A stretch of 51,337 nt of DNA from an uncultured Halomicronema sp. (GCA_937899725.1 CALCCA010000026.1:1-51337), one strand, 5' to 3'; shown: positions 27,054 to 35,923, counted from the stretch's first letter. Numbers and translations are program-made. Notes: generated by a model not told the origin, from the sequence alone.

Positions 27054-27677
27054 TTACACCTTGGCAATACCGCGTTTAATAGCAACTAGAACAGCCTGGG
27101 TACGATCGCTCACTCCCAGCTTGACGAAGATGTTGCTGATGTGGAATTTGATAGTGCTCTCACTGATGTGAAGCTGTTTGCTAATCGCCTGATTGGTTTT
27201 GCCCTCAGCCATGAGCTGGATGACCTCGTGTTCGCGATCACTCAGGGACGACAGGCTCATCCGCTCGGCGAGCTTGGCTCCGACGGCAGGGGGAATGTAT
27301 TTTTTGCCCGCATGGATGGTGCGAATGGCGTCGATCAGGTCGTCGATTTCGGTGTCTTTTAGAAGATAGCCCTTCGCACCTGCTTGTAAGCCGAGAAAGA
27401 TATCCTCATCAGTATCGTAAGTGGTCAGGATGGCGATGCGGGCGTCAGGAAAGTCTTGGCGAATTGCAGCGATCGCCTCAACCCCAGTGATATCTGGCAT
27501 CCGCAGATCCATTAGAGTGACGTCCGGCTGGACATCACGAAACTGTTGAACCGCGTTCAAACCGGTCGCGGCTTCGGCCACCACGGTCATGCCCTCGGCC
27601 AGGTTCACCATCTGCGCTATGCCGTTACGAACGATGGGGTGGTCATCAACCACCAGCACGCGAGTCAGTTCAGCCAT
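27054..27677 (-). CDS. NarL/LuxR-family response regulator
   Basis: The 207-residue protein has a receiver domain (about 5-125) with D11/D12, phospho-acceptor D57 in LMDLRMP and the conserved lysine in YLLKDTE. A C-terminal LuxR-type helix-turn-helix follows (about 143-205, LSDREHEVIQLMAEGKTNQAISKQL then ESTIKFHISNIFVKLGV). It is a DNA-binding transcription regulator activated by phosphorylation. Its ATG overlaps the TAA of the upstream sensor kinase by one base (TAATG), so the two are translationally coupled and form a two-component pair. A repeated element starts 3 nt after its stop. Confidence 0.93.
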   Translation of the reverse strand: MAELTRVLVVDDHPIVRNGIAQMVNLAEGMTVVAEAATGLNAVQQFRDVQPDVTLMDLRMPDITGVEAIAAIRQDFPDARIAILTTYDTDEDIFLGLQAGAKGYLLKDTEIDDLIDAIRTIHAGKKYIPPAVGAKLAERMSLSSLSDREHEVIQLMAEGKTNQAISKQLHISESTIKFHISNIFVKLGVSDRTQAVLVAIKRGIAKV

Positions 27678-30307
27678 TATAGGGAGACCTCCACGAAAAT
27701 CTCGGTGCCTTCACCCGGCTGGGTAATGATGCGAAGCTGACCATTGATTTGATCCATGCGCTCGGACATGCTTACCAAGCCAAAGCCGTCGGTTTTGACC
27801 TGAGGTTCAAAGCCGCAGCCGTCATCGGCAATGTGCAGGCTAACCCGGTGAGCCTGGTAGGTAAGATGAATTTCAAGCGTAGTGGCGGAGGCGTGTTTGA
27901 GGGCATTGGTAATGGCTTCCTGACAGACGCGCAGCAAATTACGGCTGACCAGGTAGGACAAAGGTTGGGGAGTGCCCGCAACAACGACCTGAGTTTGGAG
28001 GGCAGTGCCATTAGTAGCCTGTCTGATGTGGTTGGCGAGTTCCTGGGGGAGGGAATCTTCGGTTGCTGTAGCGGGGTAGACTGCCCAGACCGAACGGCGC
28101 GCCTCAGACAGACCGGTTCGAGCCAGATTGCCAATACGGTTAAGGGTGTCTTCAACTTGGGTTAAGTCGCAATCCTTATAGGCCGCATTGGTTTGCGTCT
28201 GCTTCACCAGATACTGGGCTAGTTTGAGCTGTACGGTAATACCAGTGAAGGTTTGGGCCAGGGTATCGTGAATCTCTTGGGCGATGCGGGTGCGCTCACG
28301 AATTAGCGCGGTTTCGGCCTGCTGGCGTTCTTCGGCCAGGGCGTCTTGGGTTTGACGCAGTTCGGTGATATCGATTTGGCTGCCCCAACCGCCCCAAACA
28401 TAGCCATCACGGACATCGCAGACTACATTGTGGAGGAAGCGCCGCTGCTGCCCGTTGATAGTCTCTTCGGCTTCACCGTTTTGGAGCTGATAGCCATTTT
28501 CGACAATGGCTCGATTGGTCGCTTTGCTTTTTTCCGAATCTACGTCATACGCGGGCATACCCATGCCAATCAAGTCATCGGGGCTACCGACACCATAATG
28601 GTCGGCGTAGGTCGAGTTGGCCTCGGCCAATCGCCAGTGCTGATATGCCAGGCGAACCTGCTCTTCCGGCGGGAGAAGGGTAGAGATTGGTTGGTCAAAC
28701 TCGAATCGGTAAATGCCTTCATTGTTCAATTCAAACAGGGTGCGGTAGCGTTTTTCTGATTCGGAGAGGCGATCGAGAGTCTGCTGCAGTTCAGCGTTGA
28801 GCTGCGCCAGCTCCTGGGTGCGCGCCTGCTCTGCGGCTAACAGTGCCTGCTGGGCCTCTTTCAGCGGCGTAATATTGTTGACAACGCCCCGACCCCTGGT
28901 GACATGGCCGTTTTCTATCGTGGTAAACAAACTGCTTAGCCAGTAGCGTTTTTGACCGTTCGCGCTGGTATCCTCAGATTCGGTATTGGTGAGCTGCCAA
29001 CCATTTTCAATCAGCTGACACAGCAGCAATCGATGCCCTAGCGAATCAGGCGAATGCCAAATTGTCAGGGGTTGTCCAATAATGTCTAAGCGATTTAATT
29101 GAAGTAATCTTGCAGTAGCGGGATTGACATCTGTGAATCGAGAACCGCTGTAGGCAAGATCAACTTGCGCCTCCGTAGGCAGGTCAGTTGGGATAGGCGG
29201 GTCAAAATCGACAAAATAGATACAGTCGTTGCTCGCCTCAAACAGTTCTCGAAAGCGCTTTTCTGAAACTTGCAGCGCATCCTCTTGAACCTGTCGCTCA
29301 ATGGCGGCGGCAATGCTATCAGCAGCAATGGCAAAAATGGCCTGGTCGGCTGCATCTAGCTGTTTGACTTCGCGGCAGTAGTCAAAGCTAAACACACCCC
29401 AGAACTGATCATTGACGATGATCGGCACCATCATGATAGAGCGATTGCCCAATGCCTGAATAAAGCTGCGGGCAGGCTCAGCGACATCAGTCGTTTGCAT
29501 AAACAGGGTTTCCCCTTGGTTCAGCCGCACCTCAAAATCAGGAAAATATTCCCACAGCAGCGCCGACTTCAGCTCTGGAATACCTTCGGTAGAGGGGGAT
29601 ACATCGGCCTGACACCATTGGGTATGGAGCTGCACCGCTGCCTTACCGGTGTGTGGGTCGGGGACATTTTGCACCAGGGAGGTGCGATCGCTAGCTGCCG
29701 TTTCACCTAGTATCCGCATCACCTCTGGCAAAACGGTTGTGTAGTCGGGTGATCGCAGCAGCAAATTTGCTACCCGCGCCACCGTCGCGAGTAGGCGCGC
29801 CCGATCCTGCGCCGCTCGTTCTTGTTCCTCCATCAACTGCGTTTGCAGGGCAAAGAACTCATGGTAGTTAGGGCAAATCTCAATTAATTCCTCGACAGCG
29901 CCACTCGCATCGCGGATAGGAGCGTAGTGCCCGCGTCCATTCACGAATTTGCCGCTTGCAAAATCTTTTGATGAATCGTAGTAGCTGGGCGGTTCAATCA
30001 CCGCTTCTCCCGCCAGTGCCCGCTGCATGTAGGACACGGTATTATTTTCAATGAGTTGTGGATTATCAAAAACCGGCGCTACCCGCTGATTAAATTCATG
30101 GATGGATAGACCATAAAACGCCTCAGCCGCCGCGTTCATCTGCGTGAAGTAGCCATTGCGATCGCACAGCACCATACTAATCGGCGCATTCTCAAACATC
30201 TGCCGGTAGCGGTACTCCGACTGCCGCAGCCGTTGATTCTCCGCCTCCAGCTCAGCAACGCGAGTCTGGAGTGAAGGGAACTGGGCAGGGCAGGGTTGAG
30301 CAGTCAT
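27677..30307 (-). CDS. Multi-PAS/GAF NarX-type sensor histidine kinase
   Basis: Starting at the ATG at 30307 the protein has 876 residues; a GTG four codons upstream is possible. A short coiled coil leads into a PAS domain (about 30-140), then a GAF domain (about 180-335), two further PAS domains (about 350-480 and 515-645) and another coiled coil. HisKA_3 has RTRIAQEIHDTLAQ (phospho-histidine near residue 680) and HATPase has QEAITNALKHA, DDGCGF and GFGLVSMSER. The EIHDTLAQ motif and short C-terminal ATPase place it with NarX/DegS-type kinases, which pair with NarL-type regulators such as the coupled downstream gene. No membrane helix is seen, so the signal is intracellular (redox, light or gas through PAS/GAF cofactors, unknown). 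Confidence 0.92.
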   Translation of the reverse strand: MTAQPCPAQFPSLQTRVAELEAENQRLRQSEYRYRQMFENAPISMVLCDRNGYFTQMNAAAEAFYGLSIHEFNQRVAPVFDNPQLIENNTVSYMQRALAGEAVIEPPSYYDSSKDFASGKFVNGRGHYAPIRDASGAVEELIEICPNYHEFFALQTQLMEEQERAAQDRARLLATVARVANLLLRSPDYTTVLPEVMRILGETAASDRTSLVQNVPDPHTGKAAVQLHTQWCQADVSPSTEGIPELKSALLWEYFPDFEVRLNQGETLFMQTTDVAEPARSFIQALGNRSIMMVPIIVNDQFWGVFSFDYCREVKQLDAADQAIFAIAADSIAAAIERQVQEDALQVSEKRFRELFEASNDCIYFVDFDPPIPTDLPTEAQVDLAYSGSRFTDVNPATARLLQLNRLDIIGQPLTIWHSPDSLGHRLLLCQLIENGWQLTNTESEDTSANGQKRYWLSSLFTTIENGHVTRGRGVVNNITPLKEAQQALLAAEQARTQELAQLNAELQQTLDRLSESEKRYRTLFELNNEGIYRFEFDQPISTLLPPEEQVRLAYQHWRLAEANSTYADHYGVGSPDDLIGMGMPAYDVDSEKSKATNRAIVENGYQLQNGEAEETINGQQRRFLHNVVCDVRDGYVWGGWGSQIDITELRQTQDALAEERQQAETALIRERTRIAQEIHDTLAQTFTGITVQLKLAQYLVKQTQTNAAYKDCDLTQVEDTLNRIGNLARTGLSEARRSVWAVYPATATEDSLPQELANHIRQATNGTALQTQVVVAGTPQPLSYLVSRNLLRVCQEAITNALKHASATTLEIHLTYQAHRVSLHIADDGCGFEPQVKTDGFGLVSMSERMDQINGQLRIITQPGEGTEIFVEVSL

Positions 30308-30412
30308 GACGTAGCTCACAATAGTGTCGGAGTCAGATCCAGTTTAAGACAGGGCAGTTGATAGCCCCTTTGTACCAGAGCCTGGGCCTCTGGCAGGCTG
30401 TCCTCTCGTCGA

Positions 30413-30469
30413 GCACTGACCTAGCCTCCAGTACAGGTCAGTGCTGGGCTATTGATCGGGCTAGGTCAG
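30413..30469. promoter_or_regulatory. Nested palindromes between kinase and LysR genes
   Basis: GCACTGACC (30413-30421) is the inverse of GGTCAGTGC (30436-30444). The overlapping CTGACCTAGCC (30416-30426) is the inverse of GGCTAGGTCAG (30459-30469). One left arm can therefore pair with either of two right arms. In a divergent LysR intergenic region this could be an operator pair, or a pair of mutually exclusive RNA hairpins. Confidence 0.4.
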
Positions 30470-30547
30470 GCCCATAGCCGAGTGGCAGTTGCTAAGAATC
30501 GGTTTAAGTTCTTAACTATCGATTCAGCCCAGTGATCCCAACTAGCT

Positions 30548-31300
30548 ATGCAACGATACACTCACCCAAAGTTCAAGCTTTCCCAACTGCAAGCACTCGT
30601 GGCCGTCGCAACGTATCAGGATCTTGGCAAAGCAGCGGACGCACTAGGGCAATCAGTCGCTGGCATTAGCCACGAAATCGTCGCGTTAGAAAACCAACTG
30701 AGCATCGTTTTGTTGCTCCGAGGGCGAAGCGGAACCGCGATCACGCCATTAGGAGAACTGATCGCTGAAGACGCTCAGGCCATCCTCAGCCAGTTAAACG
30801 ATCTCGAAGTCAAGATTGAGCGCATCAGCAACCTGTATAGCGGCAGAATTCGGGTGTCGTCCTTTCACAGCGTCACTACTCACGTGCTCACAAGTGCGAT
30901 CGCTACCCTATGCCAACAGTTTCCCCACATTCAAGTAGATGTCGTCGATTACGACTGCCACCACAAAATTGAACAGACCCTCCGCGACGGGCAAGCAGAC
31001 ATCGGATTTACCCTCATGCCCGCCGATGACGAATTTGAACTCTTGGGCGCGATCACGCTTGATCTACAGGCACGATCGCTGCCGGTTCCCCGGACTCACA
31101 GCATCGGCGTCGTTACCCAAACAGAAGCCCAACTGCCCAGTGCCGCTTTCGCCTTTTTAGATATTCTTCAAACTGTCTGGTTCGAGCCACGGTCGGCACC
31201 GCTCCTAGGCGAAACGGTGGGGTGTTCAGCTCTGAGCCAGCCGCAACGGCATTGTCAACATAGATCCTCTGACACCCTCTGTCGAGGGTGTCAGAGGTGA
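30548..31300 (+). CDS. LysR-family regulator lacking the centre of its effector domain
   Basis: The 250-residue frame begins with a good LysR winged helix (about 10-70, LSQLQALVAVATYQDLGKAADALG) and linker helix. The first half of the effector domain follows (about 98-170, GRIRVSSFHSVTTHVL, DGQADIGF). At about residue 170 it jumps to QARSLPVPRTHSIGVV and AFAFLDILQ, segments that normally stand at the very C-terminus of cyanobacterial LysR proteins. About 80-90 residues of subdomain 2 are therefore missing in frame. The last 35 residues are unrelated read-through ending in a hairpin. It may still bind DNA but probably cannot sense a ligand normally, and could be a pseudogene. It is divergent from the kinase gene. 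Confidence 0.65.
   Translation: MQRYTHPKFKLSQLQALVAVATYQDLGKAADALGQSVAGISHEIVALENQLSIVLLLRGRSGTAITPLGELIAEDAQAILSQLNDLEVKIERISNLYSGRIRVSSFHSVTTHVLTSAIATLCQQFPHIQVDVVDYDCHHKIEQTLRDGQADIGFTLMPADDEFELLGAITLDLQARSLPVPRTHSIGVVTQTEAQLPSAAFAFLDILQTVWFEPRSAPLLGETVGCSALSQPQRHCQHRSSDTLCRGCQR
31266..31297. repeat. Perfect 14-bp hairpin at the end of the LysR frame
   Basis: CCTCTGACACCCTC pairs perfectly with GAGGGTGTCAGAGG around TGTC. It overlaps the last codons of the degenerate LysR gene, so the tail of that protein is encoded by the repeat itself. No T-run follows. It may be a terminator or an inserted palindromic element. Confidence 0.6.
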
Positions 31301-31471
31301 GCTAATGCGGTTCAGCTACAAGTACCACCGATTTCCGATTGTGATCATTTCGTCGCTCGAGCCCTGATAAAAAGACTAACCATGCCGTAGAGGAAGTCGG
31401 CATTGTCGGCTTTATAGAACTGATTTGAGTTCTATAAGTACGGACTGCTAAGCGCCTAAACATGAGTCTGA

Positions 31472-31546
31472 TCAGGACTCCAGAGTTTGATACTCGCAGC
31501 CTACATTGAGAGAGCTTGTTACTCACTTTCCGATCTTTAAAGCACC
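31472..31546 (-). repeat. ~75-nt direct repeat, copy A, 3 nt past the SDR stop
   Basis: TCAGGACTCC to CTTTAAAGCACC is the partner of 26975-27050, in the same orientation. Read with the neighbouring gene it begins GGTGCTTTAAAG exactly 3 nt after the TAA of the oxidoreductase gene. A separate hairpin TATAGAACT/AGTTCTATA lies shortly upstream (about 31413-31437). Confidence 0.6.
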
Positions 31547-31549
31547 TTC

Positions 31550-32305
31550 TTAAGTGAGGTTCAATCCGCCGTCGGTCATGACGATTTCGCCGGTAATGTA
31601 GCGATTGGCCACCAGCATGGAGGCCACATCGGCAATCTCTTCGGGTTCGGCACCGCGTCCCATAGGCGATCGCGTTTGCCATAACTCGCGGGCTGCTGCC
31701 CACTTCTGGCTCATTGGCGTGTTGACCAAACCGGGCGCGATCGCATTGACCCGAATCGAGGGAGCCAGATTCAGCGCCAACAGCTTGGTCATGTGGTTAA
31801 GTGCGGCTTTGCTAGTGGCATAGGGAATGGACGCGCCCTTGGGTCGAATCCCGGCGTGGGAGCTGATATTGAGAATGCAGCTAGGGCAGGCGGGGCGGGC
31901 CGCCTGCCGCAGAGCCGGTTCCAGAGCAGTAATCAGCGACCACGGTGCAATGACGTTGACCTCATAGAGGGTACGCCAGATATCCGGCGTCGCGGCCTGT
32001 AAGTCAGCATGGGGAATTGTTGCGCTCAGGCCCGCGTTGTTGACCAAAACATCCAGTCGGCCGTGATTTGATAAGACCCGCGCGACCAAGTACTGCACCT
32101 GAGCCGCATCGGCCAGATCCGCCTGCGTGTAGGAAGCCCCAGGATGCGCTTCGGTCAAGGCTTTACCCGCCATCACCGAAGCGCGAGAATGAAAGGCGAT
32201 TGCAAAGCCATCTTGGGCCAGCCGCATGGCAATGGCCCGGCCAATTCCCGAGGTCGATCCAGTCACGAGAGCAACTCGCCGTTGGCTGAGAGCAGCGGTC
32301 ATCAC
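31550..32305 (-). CDS. Short-chain dehydrogenase/reductase (FabG-like)
   Basis: The 251-residue classical SDR has the cofactor motif TGSTSGIG (about 16-23), NNAG (about 89-92), the catalytic serine in ILNISSHAG and the active-site pair YATSK (Tyr and Lys four apart). The C-terminal substrate loop and the final ITGEIVMTDGG, usual in 3-oxoacyl-ACP-reductase-like enzymes, are also present. It probably uses NADP(H) or NAD(H); the substrate cannot be told. Two adjacent ATGs (32305 and 32302) are possible starts. It is convergent with the broken LysR gene. The repeat flush with its 3-prime end suggests local rearrangement. Confidence 0.88.
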   Translation of the reverse strand: MMTAALSQRRVALVTGSTSGIGRAIAMRLAQDGFAIAFHSRASVMAGKALTEAHPGASYTQADLADAAQVQYLVARVLSNHGRLDVLVNNAGLSATIPHADLQAATPDIWRTLYEVNVIAPWSLITALEPALRQAARPACPSCILNISSHAGIRPKGASIPYATSKAALNHMTKLLALNLAPSIRVNAIAPGLVNTPMSQKWAAARELWQTRSPMGRGAEPEEIADVASMLVANRYITGEIVMTDGGLNLT

Positions 32306-32457
32306 ATTCCTGAGATAGAGGACGAACCAGCGTTCGGCAGGTGGGGGCGCGGCTCAACCAAAGCATTCCCGATCTTCGAGGTTTGGCACTGCCGAATTTT
32401 GACAAAAGTGGGGTCTGACCTGGGGATGTTTGGCGGTCTGGCAGCCCAGAGCCTTGA

Positions 32458-32499
32458 CTCAATCGGCATTGCCCGCGATCGCAGGCAATGCCGATTGAG
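32458..32499. repeat. 16-bp inverted repeat centred on a HIP1 site
   Basis: CTCAATCGGCATTGCC (32458-32473) pairs perfectly with GGCAATGCCGATTGAG (32484-32499). The 10-base centre contains the HIP1 octamer GCGATCGC. It sits in the divergent gap between the SDR and ureF genes. Confidence 0.65.
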
Positions 32500-32515
32500 A
32501 GAAACGTCTGAACTC

Positions 32516-32546
32516 ATTGAGCCTAAAGGCTCAATTCTGAATCTTT
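32516..32546 (+). terminator. Small hairpin followed by a T-run
   Basis: ATTGAGCC (32516-32523) pairs with GGCTCAAT (32528-32535) around TAAA, followed by TCTGAATCTTTT. It has the form of an intrinsic terminator on the plus strand, but no intact plus-strand gene lies directly upstream. It may shield ureF from upstream transcription. Confidence 0.4.
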
Positions 32547-32600
32547 TCGTCTAGGCAAAGCGGTATTCTAAAAGCGCCTTTGAGGTTTAGGAGTAGGGCC

Positions 32601-33305
32601 ATGAGGTCAACTGCCCGCGATTCGTCTCACCTATTAACGCTGTTGCAATTGGCCAGTCCGGCCTTGCCGGTGGGAGCCTACAGCTATTCTGAGGGGATTG
32701 AAACCTTGGCCGCCCAAGGACTTGTGACCGACGGGACAACCCTCTTCCATTGGCTGGCTCAGGAACTCCAGGGCGGGGGCATTCGATTAGAAACGGCCCT
32801 GATGGGCTGGTGTTACACCGCCGCCCAACAGCCCCAGACTCAAGCAGACGCCGTGATTGACCGGTGGAATCAGTGGCTCTCAGCCTTTCGCGAAACCGAG
32901 GAGATGCGATCGCAGAGCTGGCAAATGGGGCGATCGCTGCTACGCCTCTTTAACGATATTGAACCCGCGTTGGCCCGCCAGTTGCCCCCCACCGCAACTC
33001 GTGAACACTGCAACTTCGCGATCGCCTACGGTCTGGTCACCCAGGCGTGGGAAATTCCGTTGGCGGATGCGAGTTTGGCGTTTTTGCACAGTTGGGCTGC
33101 TAATCTCGTCAGTGCCGCCGTGCGCAGCGTGCCTCTGGGCCAAACCGCAGGGCAGCGCCTGCTGCGGCAGCTGATCTCGCCAATCCAACAGGCTCAGGCC
33201 GAGATTGCCACCCTGACAGAAACCGACCTGATGGCCTGCAGCTGGGGCGTTACGCTCGCCAGTATGCAGCACGAAACCGAGTACAGCCGCCTGTTTCGGA
33301 GCTGA
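32601..33305 (+). CDS. ureF: Urease accessory protein UreF
   Basis: UreF, with UreD and UreG, forms the complex that inserts nickel and carbon dioxide into apo-urease. The protein is 234 residues from the ATG at 32601, which has AGGAG 7 nt upstream; a TTG seven codons earlier lacks one. The family pattern is clear: LLQLASPALPVGAYSYSEGIE, LETALMGWCYTAA, EEMRSQSWQMGRSLLRL, FAIAYGLVTQAWEIPL, AANLVSAAVRSVPLGQTAGQRLL. All-helical and cytoplasmic. ureG follows after about 140 bp. ureABC, ureD and ureE are not in the window. Confidence 0.93.
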   Translation: MRSTARDSSHLLTLLQLASPALPVGAYSYSEGIETLAAQGLVTDGTTLFHWLAQELQGGGIRLETALMGWCYTAAQQPQTQADAVIDRWNQWLSAFRETEEMRSQSWQMGRSLLRLFNDIEPALARQLPPTATREHCNFAIAYGLVTQAWEIPLADASLAFLHSWAANLVSAAVRSVPLGQTAGQRLLRQLISPIQQAQAEIATLTETDLMACSWGVTLASMQHETEYSRLFRS

Positions 33306-33444
33306 AGCCGCCCTCGCCGAGCAGATCGCCGACCTCTGGATGCTTCCAGATCTTGCAAAATTCAGTGATACCCGAAGTCTCCTAAGCCAGGTCGCTATAA
33401 TACCTGCTTAAGCTGGTTGGCGGTTTTAAAGTTGAGGACATCCC

Positions 33445-34116
33445 GTGGCAAAGCCTTTTCGTGTCGGGGTTGCAGGCCCCGTAGGATCTGGAAAAACAGC
33501 GCTGATTGAAGCCCTTTGCAAGGCTATGCATCACGACTATGGCTTAGCCGTGGTGACCAATGATATTTACACCCAAGAGGATGCGCAGTTTTTGGTGCGC
33601 CGCGCCGCCTTAGCGCAAGATCGCATCATTGGGGTCGAAACGGGCGGTTGTCCCCACTCAGCCATTCGCGATGACGCTTCGATCAATCTGGAAGCGATCG
33701 ATCGCCTGGTGCAGCAGTTTGCCCCCGACATCGTGTTTGTCGAAAGCGGCGGCGACAACCTGGCAGCCACCTTTAGCCCCGAACTGGTGGAGATGACGCT
33801 GTATGTCATTGATGTGGCGGCGGGCGACAAAATTCCCCGCAAGGGTGGCCCCGGCATCATGAAGTCAGACCTGCTGATTATCAACAAAATTGATCTCGCC
33901 CCCTACGTCGGCGCTGATCTAGCGGTGATGGAACGCGACGCCCACAAAATGAGAGGCGATCGCCCCTTTGTCTTTACAAACCTTAAAACCCAGTCAGGGC
34001 TCACAGCCATCATCGATGTTATTTGTCGCCAATACAAAGTGGGAGCCAGCCCAGCGGTAGCGAGCGCCGCGGCTGAATTTCCCCACGCGCATACCCACGC
34101 CCATCCCCCAGCTTAG
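33445..34116 (+). CDS. ureG: Urease accessory GTPase UreG
   Basis: UreG is the GTPase that delivers nickel to urease. The 223-residue protein shows the P-loop [28 protein letters not shown], the invariant nickel-binding Cys-Pro-His in [35 protein letters not shown] and the [13 protein letters not shown] guanine-specificity segment. A short histidine-rich tail (HAHTHAHPP), not essential in the family, could hold extra metal. The start codon is GTG at 33445 with GAGG upstream. A TATAAT box at 33396-33401 suggests an own promoter in addition to read-through from ureF. The urea transporter operon follows. Confidence 0.95.
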   Translation: MAKPFRVGVAGPVGSGKTALIEALCKAMHHDYGLAVVTNDIYTQEDAQFLVRRAALAQDRIIGVETGGCPHSAIRDDASINLEAIDRLVQQFAPDIVFVESGGDNLAATFSPELVEMTLYVIDVAAGDKIPRKGGPGIMKSDLLIINKIDLAPYVGADLAVMERDAHKMRGDRPFVFTNLKTQSGLTAIIDVICRQYKVGASPAVASAAAEFPHAHTHAHPPA

Positions 34117-34309
34117 GATGCCTTATCACGGCACAGCCAAAAGCTTGGCAGTCAGGCATTACCACCCCCGCATCAAGTGCATTGATTAGACGCTAAACCC
34201 CCGAGGCAATCAGCCCTATACGGTCTACCCAACGACAGCCCCTAAGGCCATGGAGGGCGATCGATCACATCAAAATATGTGACGACAATCACGGGGAAGA
34301 CAAGATTTT

Positions 34310-34351
34310 GTATCGTAGGATACATCTCAGTATTTTCCGTGACTTTAGTAT
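34310..34351 (+). promoter_or_regulatory. NtcA-activated promoter of the urt operon
   Basis: GTATCGTAGGATAC (34310-34323) is an exact GTA-N8-TAC NtcA site. It is followed after 22 bp by TAGTAT (34346-34351), an exact TAN3T -10 box. This is the canonical class II NtcA promoter spacing, giving a start site near 34357 and a leader of about 158 nt before urtA. NtcA responds to 2-oxoglutarate, so transcription should rise under nitrogen limitation. The rest of the 34117-34514 gap shows nothing else I can support. Confidence 0.85.
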
Positions 34352-34514
34352 CACCTACGATTGCGTCTAGACCACTGTGACCTTGCCGCATCCTTCGAAA
34401 GTAGGAAAAGCTAGGGATGCGCGAGCACTTAAAGTTTCTACCCAAGGCTTTGCTCAGGCCGCTTCACAGTAGCGTCACGGCAGTTCATATATCTAAGCAG
34501 GAGCAACGGCACGA

Positions 34515-35843
34515 ATGACAAATCGATTTGGAAGACGGAAGTTTTTGCTGTACGGAGCCTCCACGATGGGGACAGCAATGCTGCTCAAGGCTTGTGGCGC
34601 TGCCCCTGATGATGCTGCCACCACCGAACCTGCCGAAGCCGAAGGCGAAGAAACCGCTGCTGCGGGTGGCGACGGTGAAACTATTAAAGTCGGCATTTTG
34701 CACTCTTTGAGCGGCACCATGGCGATTAGTGAAACCACCGTGGTCGATGCCGAAAAACTGGCGATCAAAGAAATCAACGCTGCCGGTGGCGTGCTCGGTC
34801 GGCAAATTGAAGCGATCGAAGAAGACGGCGCTTCTGACTGGCCCACTTTTGCGGAAAAAGCCGAAAAGCTGATCGATCAGGATGAAGTCGTCACCGTCTT
34901 TGGCTGTTGGACCTCAGCTAGCCGCAAAGCCGTGCTGCCGGTGTTTGAGTCGAAAGATCACATGCTCTGGTACCCCGTGCAGTACGAGGGCCAAGAATGT
35001 TCCAAAAACATTTTCTACACAGGGGCAGCGCCTAACCAGCAGATTGAGCCCGCTGTCGATTGGCTGTTGGAAAACAAAGGTACCGAGTTCTTCCTCGTCG
35101 GTTCTGACTATGTGTTCCCGCGGACGGCGAACAACATTATCAAAGAGCAACTGGCGGCTAACGGCGGGACCACCGTCGGCGAAGATTATTTGCCGTTGGG
35201 TAATACCGAAGTCACCCCGATTATTGCCAAAATTAGAGAAGCGCTGCCCGACGGTGGCATCATTTTTAACAGCTTAAACGGTGACAGCAACGTCGCTTTC
35301 TTTAAGCAGCTGCAGGGCGCGGGCATGACCCCAGATCTGTATCCCGTGATGTCAGTCAGTGTGGCCGAAGAAGAAGTACGCCAGATTGGGCCAGAGTTCC
35401 TCGTGGGTCACTACGCCGCTTGGAACTATTTCCAAACGGTGGAAAGCCCTGAGAATGAAAAGTGGGTCGCTGACTTCAAAGCCGAGTATGGGGACGATCG
35501 CGTGACCAATGACCCGATGGAAGCCGCTTACATCATGGTTTACCTGTGGAAGCAGGCGGTTGAGCAAGCAGGCACCACGGACATTGCGGCGGTACGCGAA
35601 GCCGCTTATGGTCAGGAGTTTGCCGCCCCGGAAGGGCCGGTGACGATGAATGCCAACCACCACATCTCCAAGACCGTCCGGATCGGTCAGGTGCGTGAGG
35701 ATGGGCTGTTTGACATTGTCTCTTCCACTGACGGTCCGATCGACCCGGTGCCGTGGAACCAGTACGTGGCTGAAACTAAGGGCTTTGCCTGTGACTGGTC
35801 TGACCCGGCCAAGGGTGAGAAGTACGAAACGGAAGGCGCTTAA
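34515..35843 (+). CDS. urtA: Urea ABC transporter substrate-binding lipoprotein
   Basis: UrtA captures urea in the periplasm for the UrtBCDE importer. The 442-residue precursor starts with a twin-arginine-like and lipobox leader ([11 protein letters not shown]...LLKAC, lipid-modified Cys near residue 27) and a low-complexity acidic linker. A type-I periplasmic fold of the LivJ/AmiC class follows (about 58-430, with [61 protein letters not shown]). These segments are diagnostic for UrtA among LivJ-type proteins. It is the first gene behind the NtcA promoter. A terminator-like hairpin follows it, so it may be expressed above the rest. Confidence 0.96.
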   Translation: MTNRFGRRKFLLYGASTMGTAMLLKACGAAPDDAATTEPAEAEGEETAAAGGDGETIKVGILHSLSGTMAISETTVVDAEKLAIKEINAAGGVLGRQIEAIEEDGASDWPTFAEKAEKLIDQDEVVTVFGCWTSASRKAVLPVFESKDHMLWYPVQYEGQECSKNIFYTGAAPNQQIEPAVDWLLENKGTEFFLVGSDYVFPRTANNIIKEQLAANGGTTVGEDYLPLGNTEVTPIIAKIREALPDGGIIFNSLNGDSNVAFFKQLQGAGMTPDLYPVMSVSVAEEEVRQIGPEFLVGHYAAWNYFQTVESPENEKWVADFKAEYGDDRVTNDPMEAAYIMVYLWKQAVEQAGTTDIAAVREAAYGQEFAAPEGPVTMNANHHISKTVRIGQVREDGLFDIVSSTDGPIDPVPWNQYVAETKGFACDWSDPAKGEKYETEGA

Positions 35844-35878
35844 GCCAACGGTTTGACTAAGATGCAACCTGATTCAGA

Positions 35879-35923
35879 GGAGGGCATGACTTCGCCAATC
35901 ATCGGCAGGGGTGCCCTCCTTTT
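35879..35923 (+). terminator. Terminator-like hairpin after urtA
   Basis: GGAGGGCA (35879-35886) pairs with TGCCCTCC (35912-35919) and is followed directly by TTTTCT. It begins 36 nt after the urtA stop. Partial read-through would supply urtBCDE at a lower level than urtA, as is usual for binding-protein operons. Confidence 0.7.
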
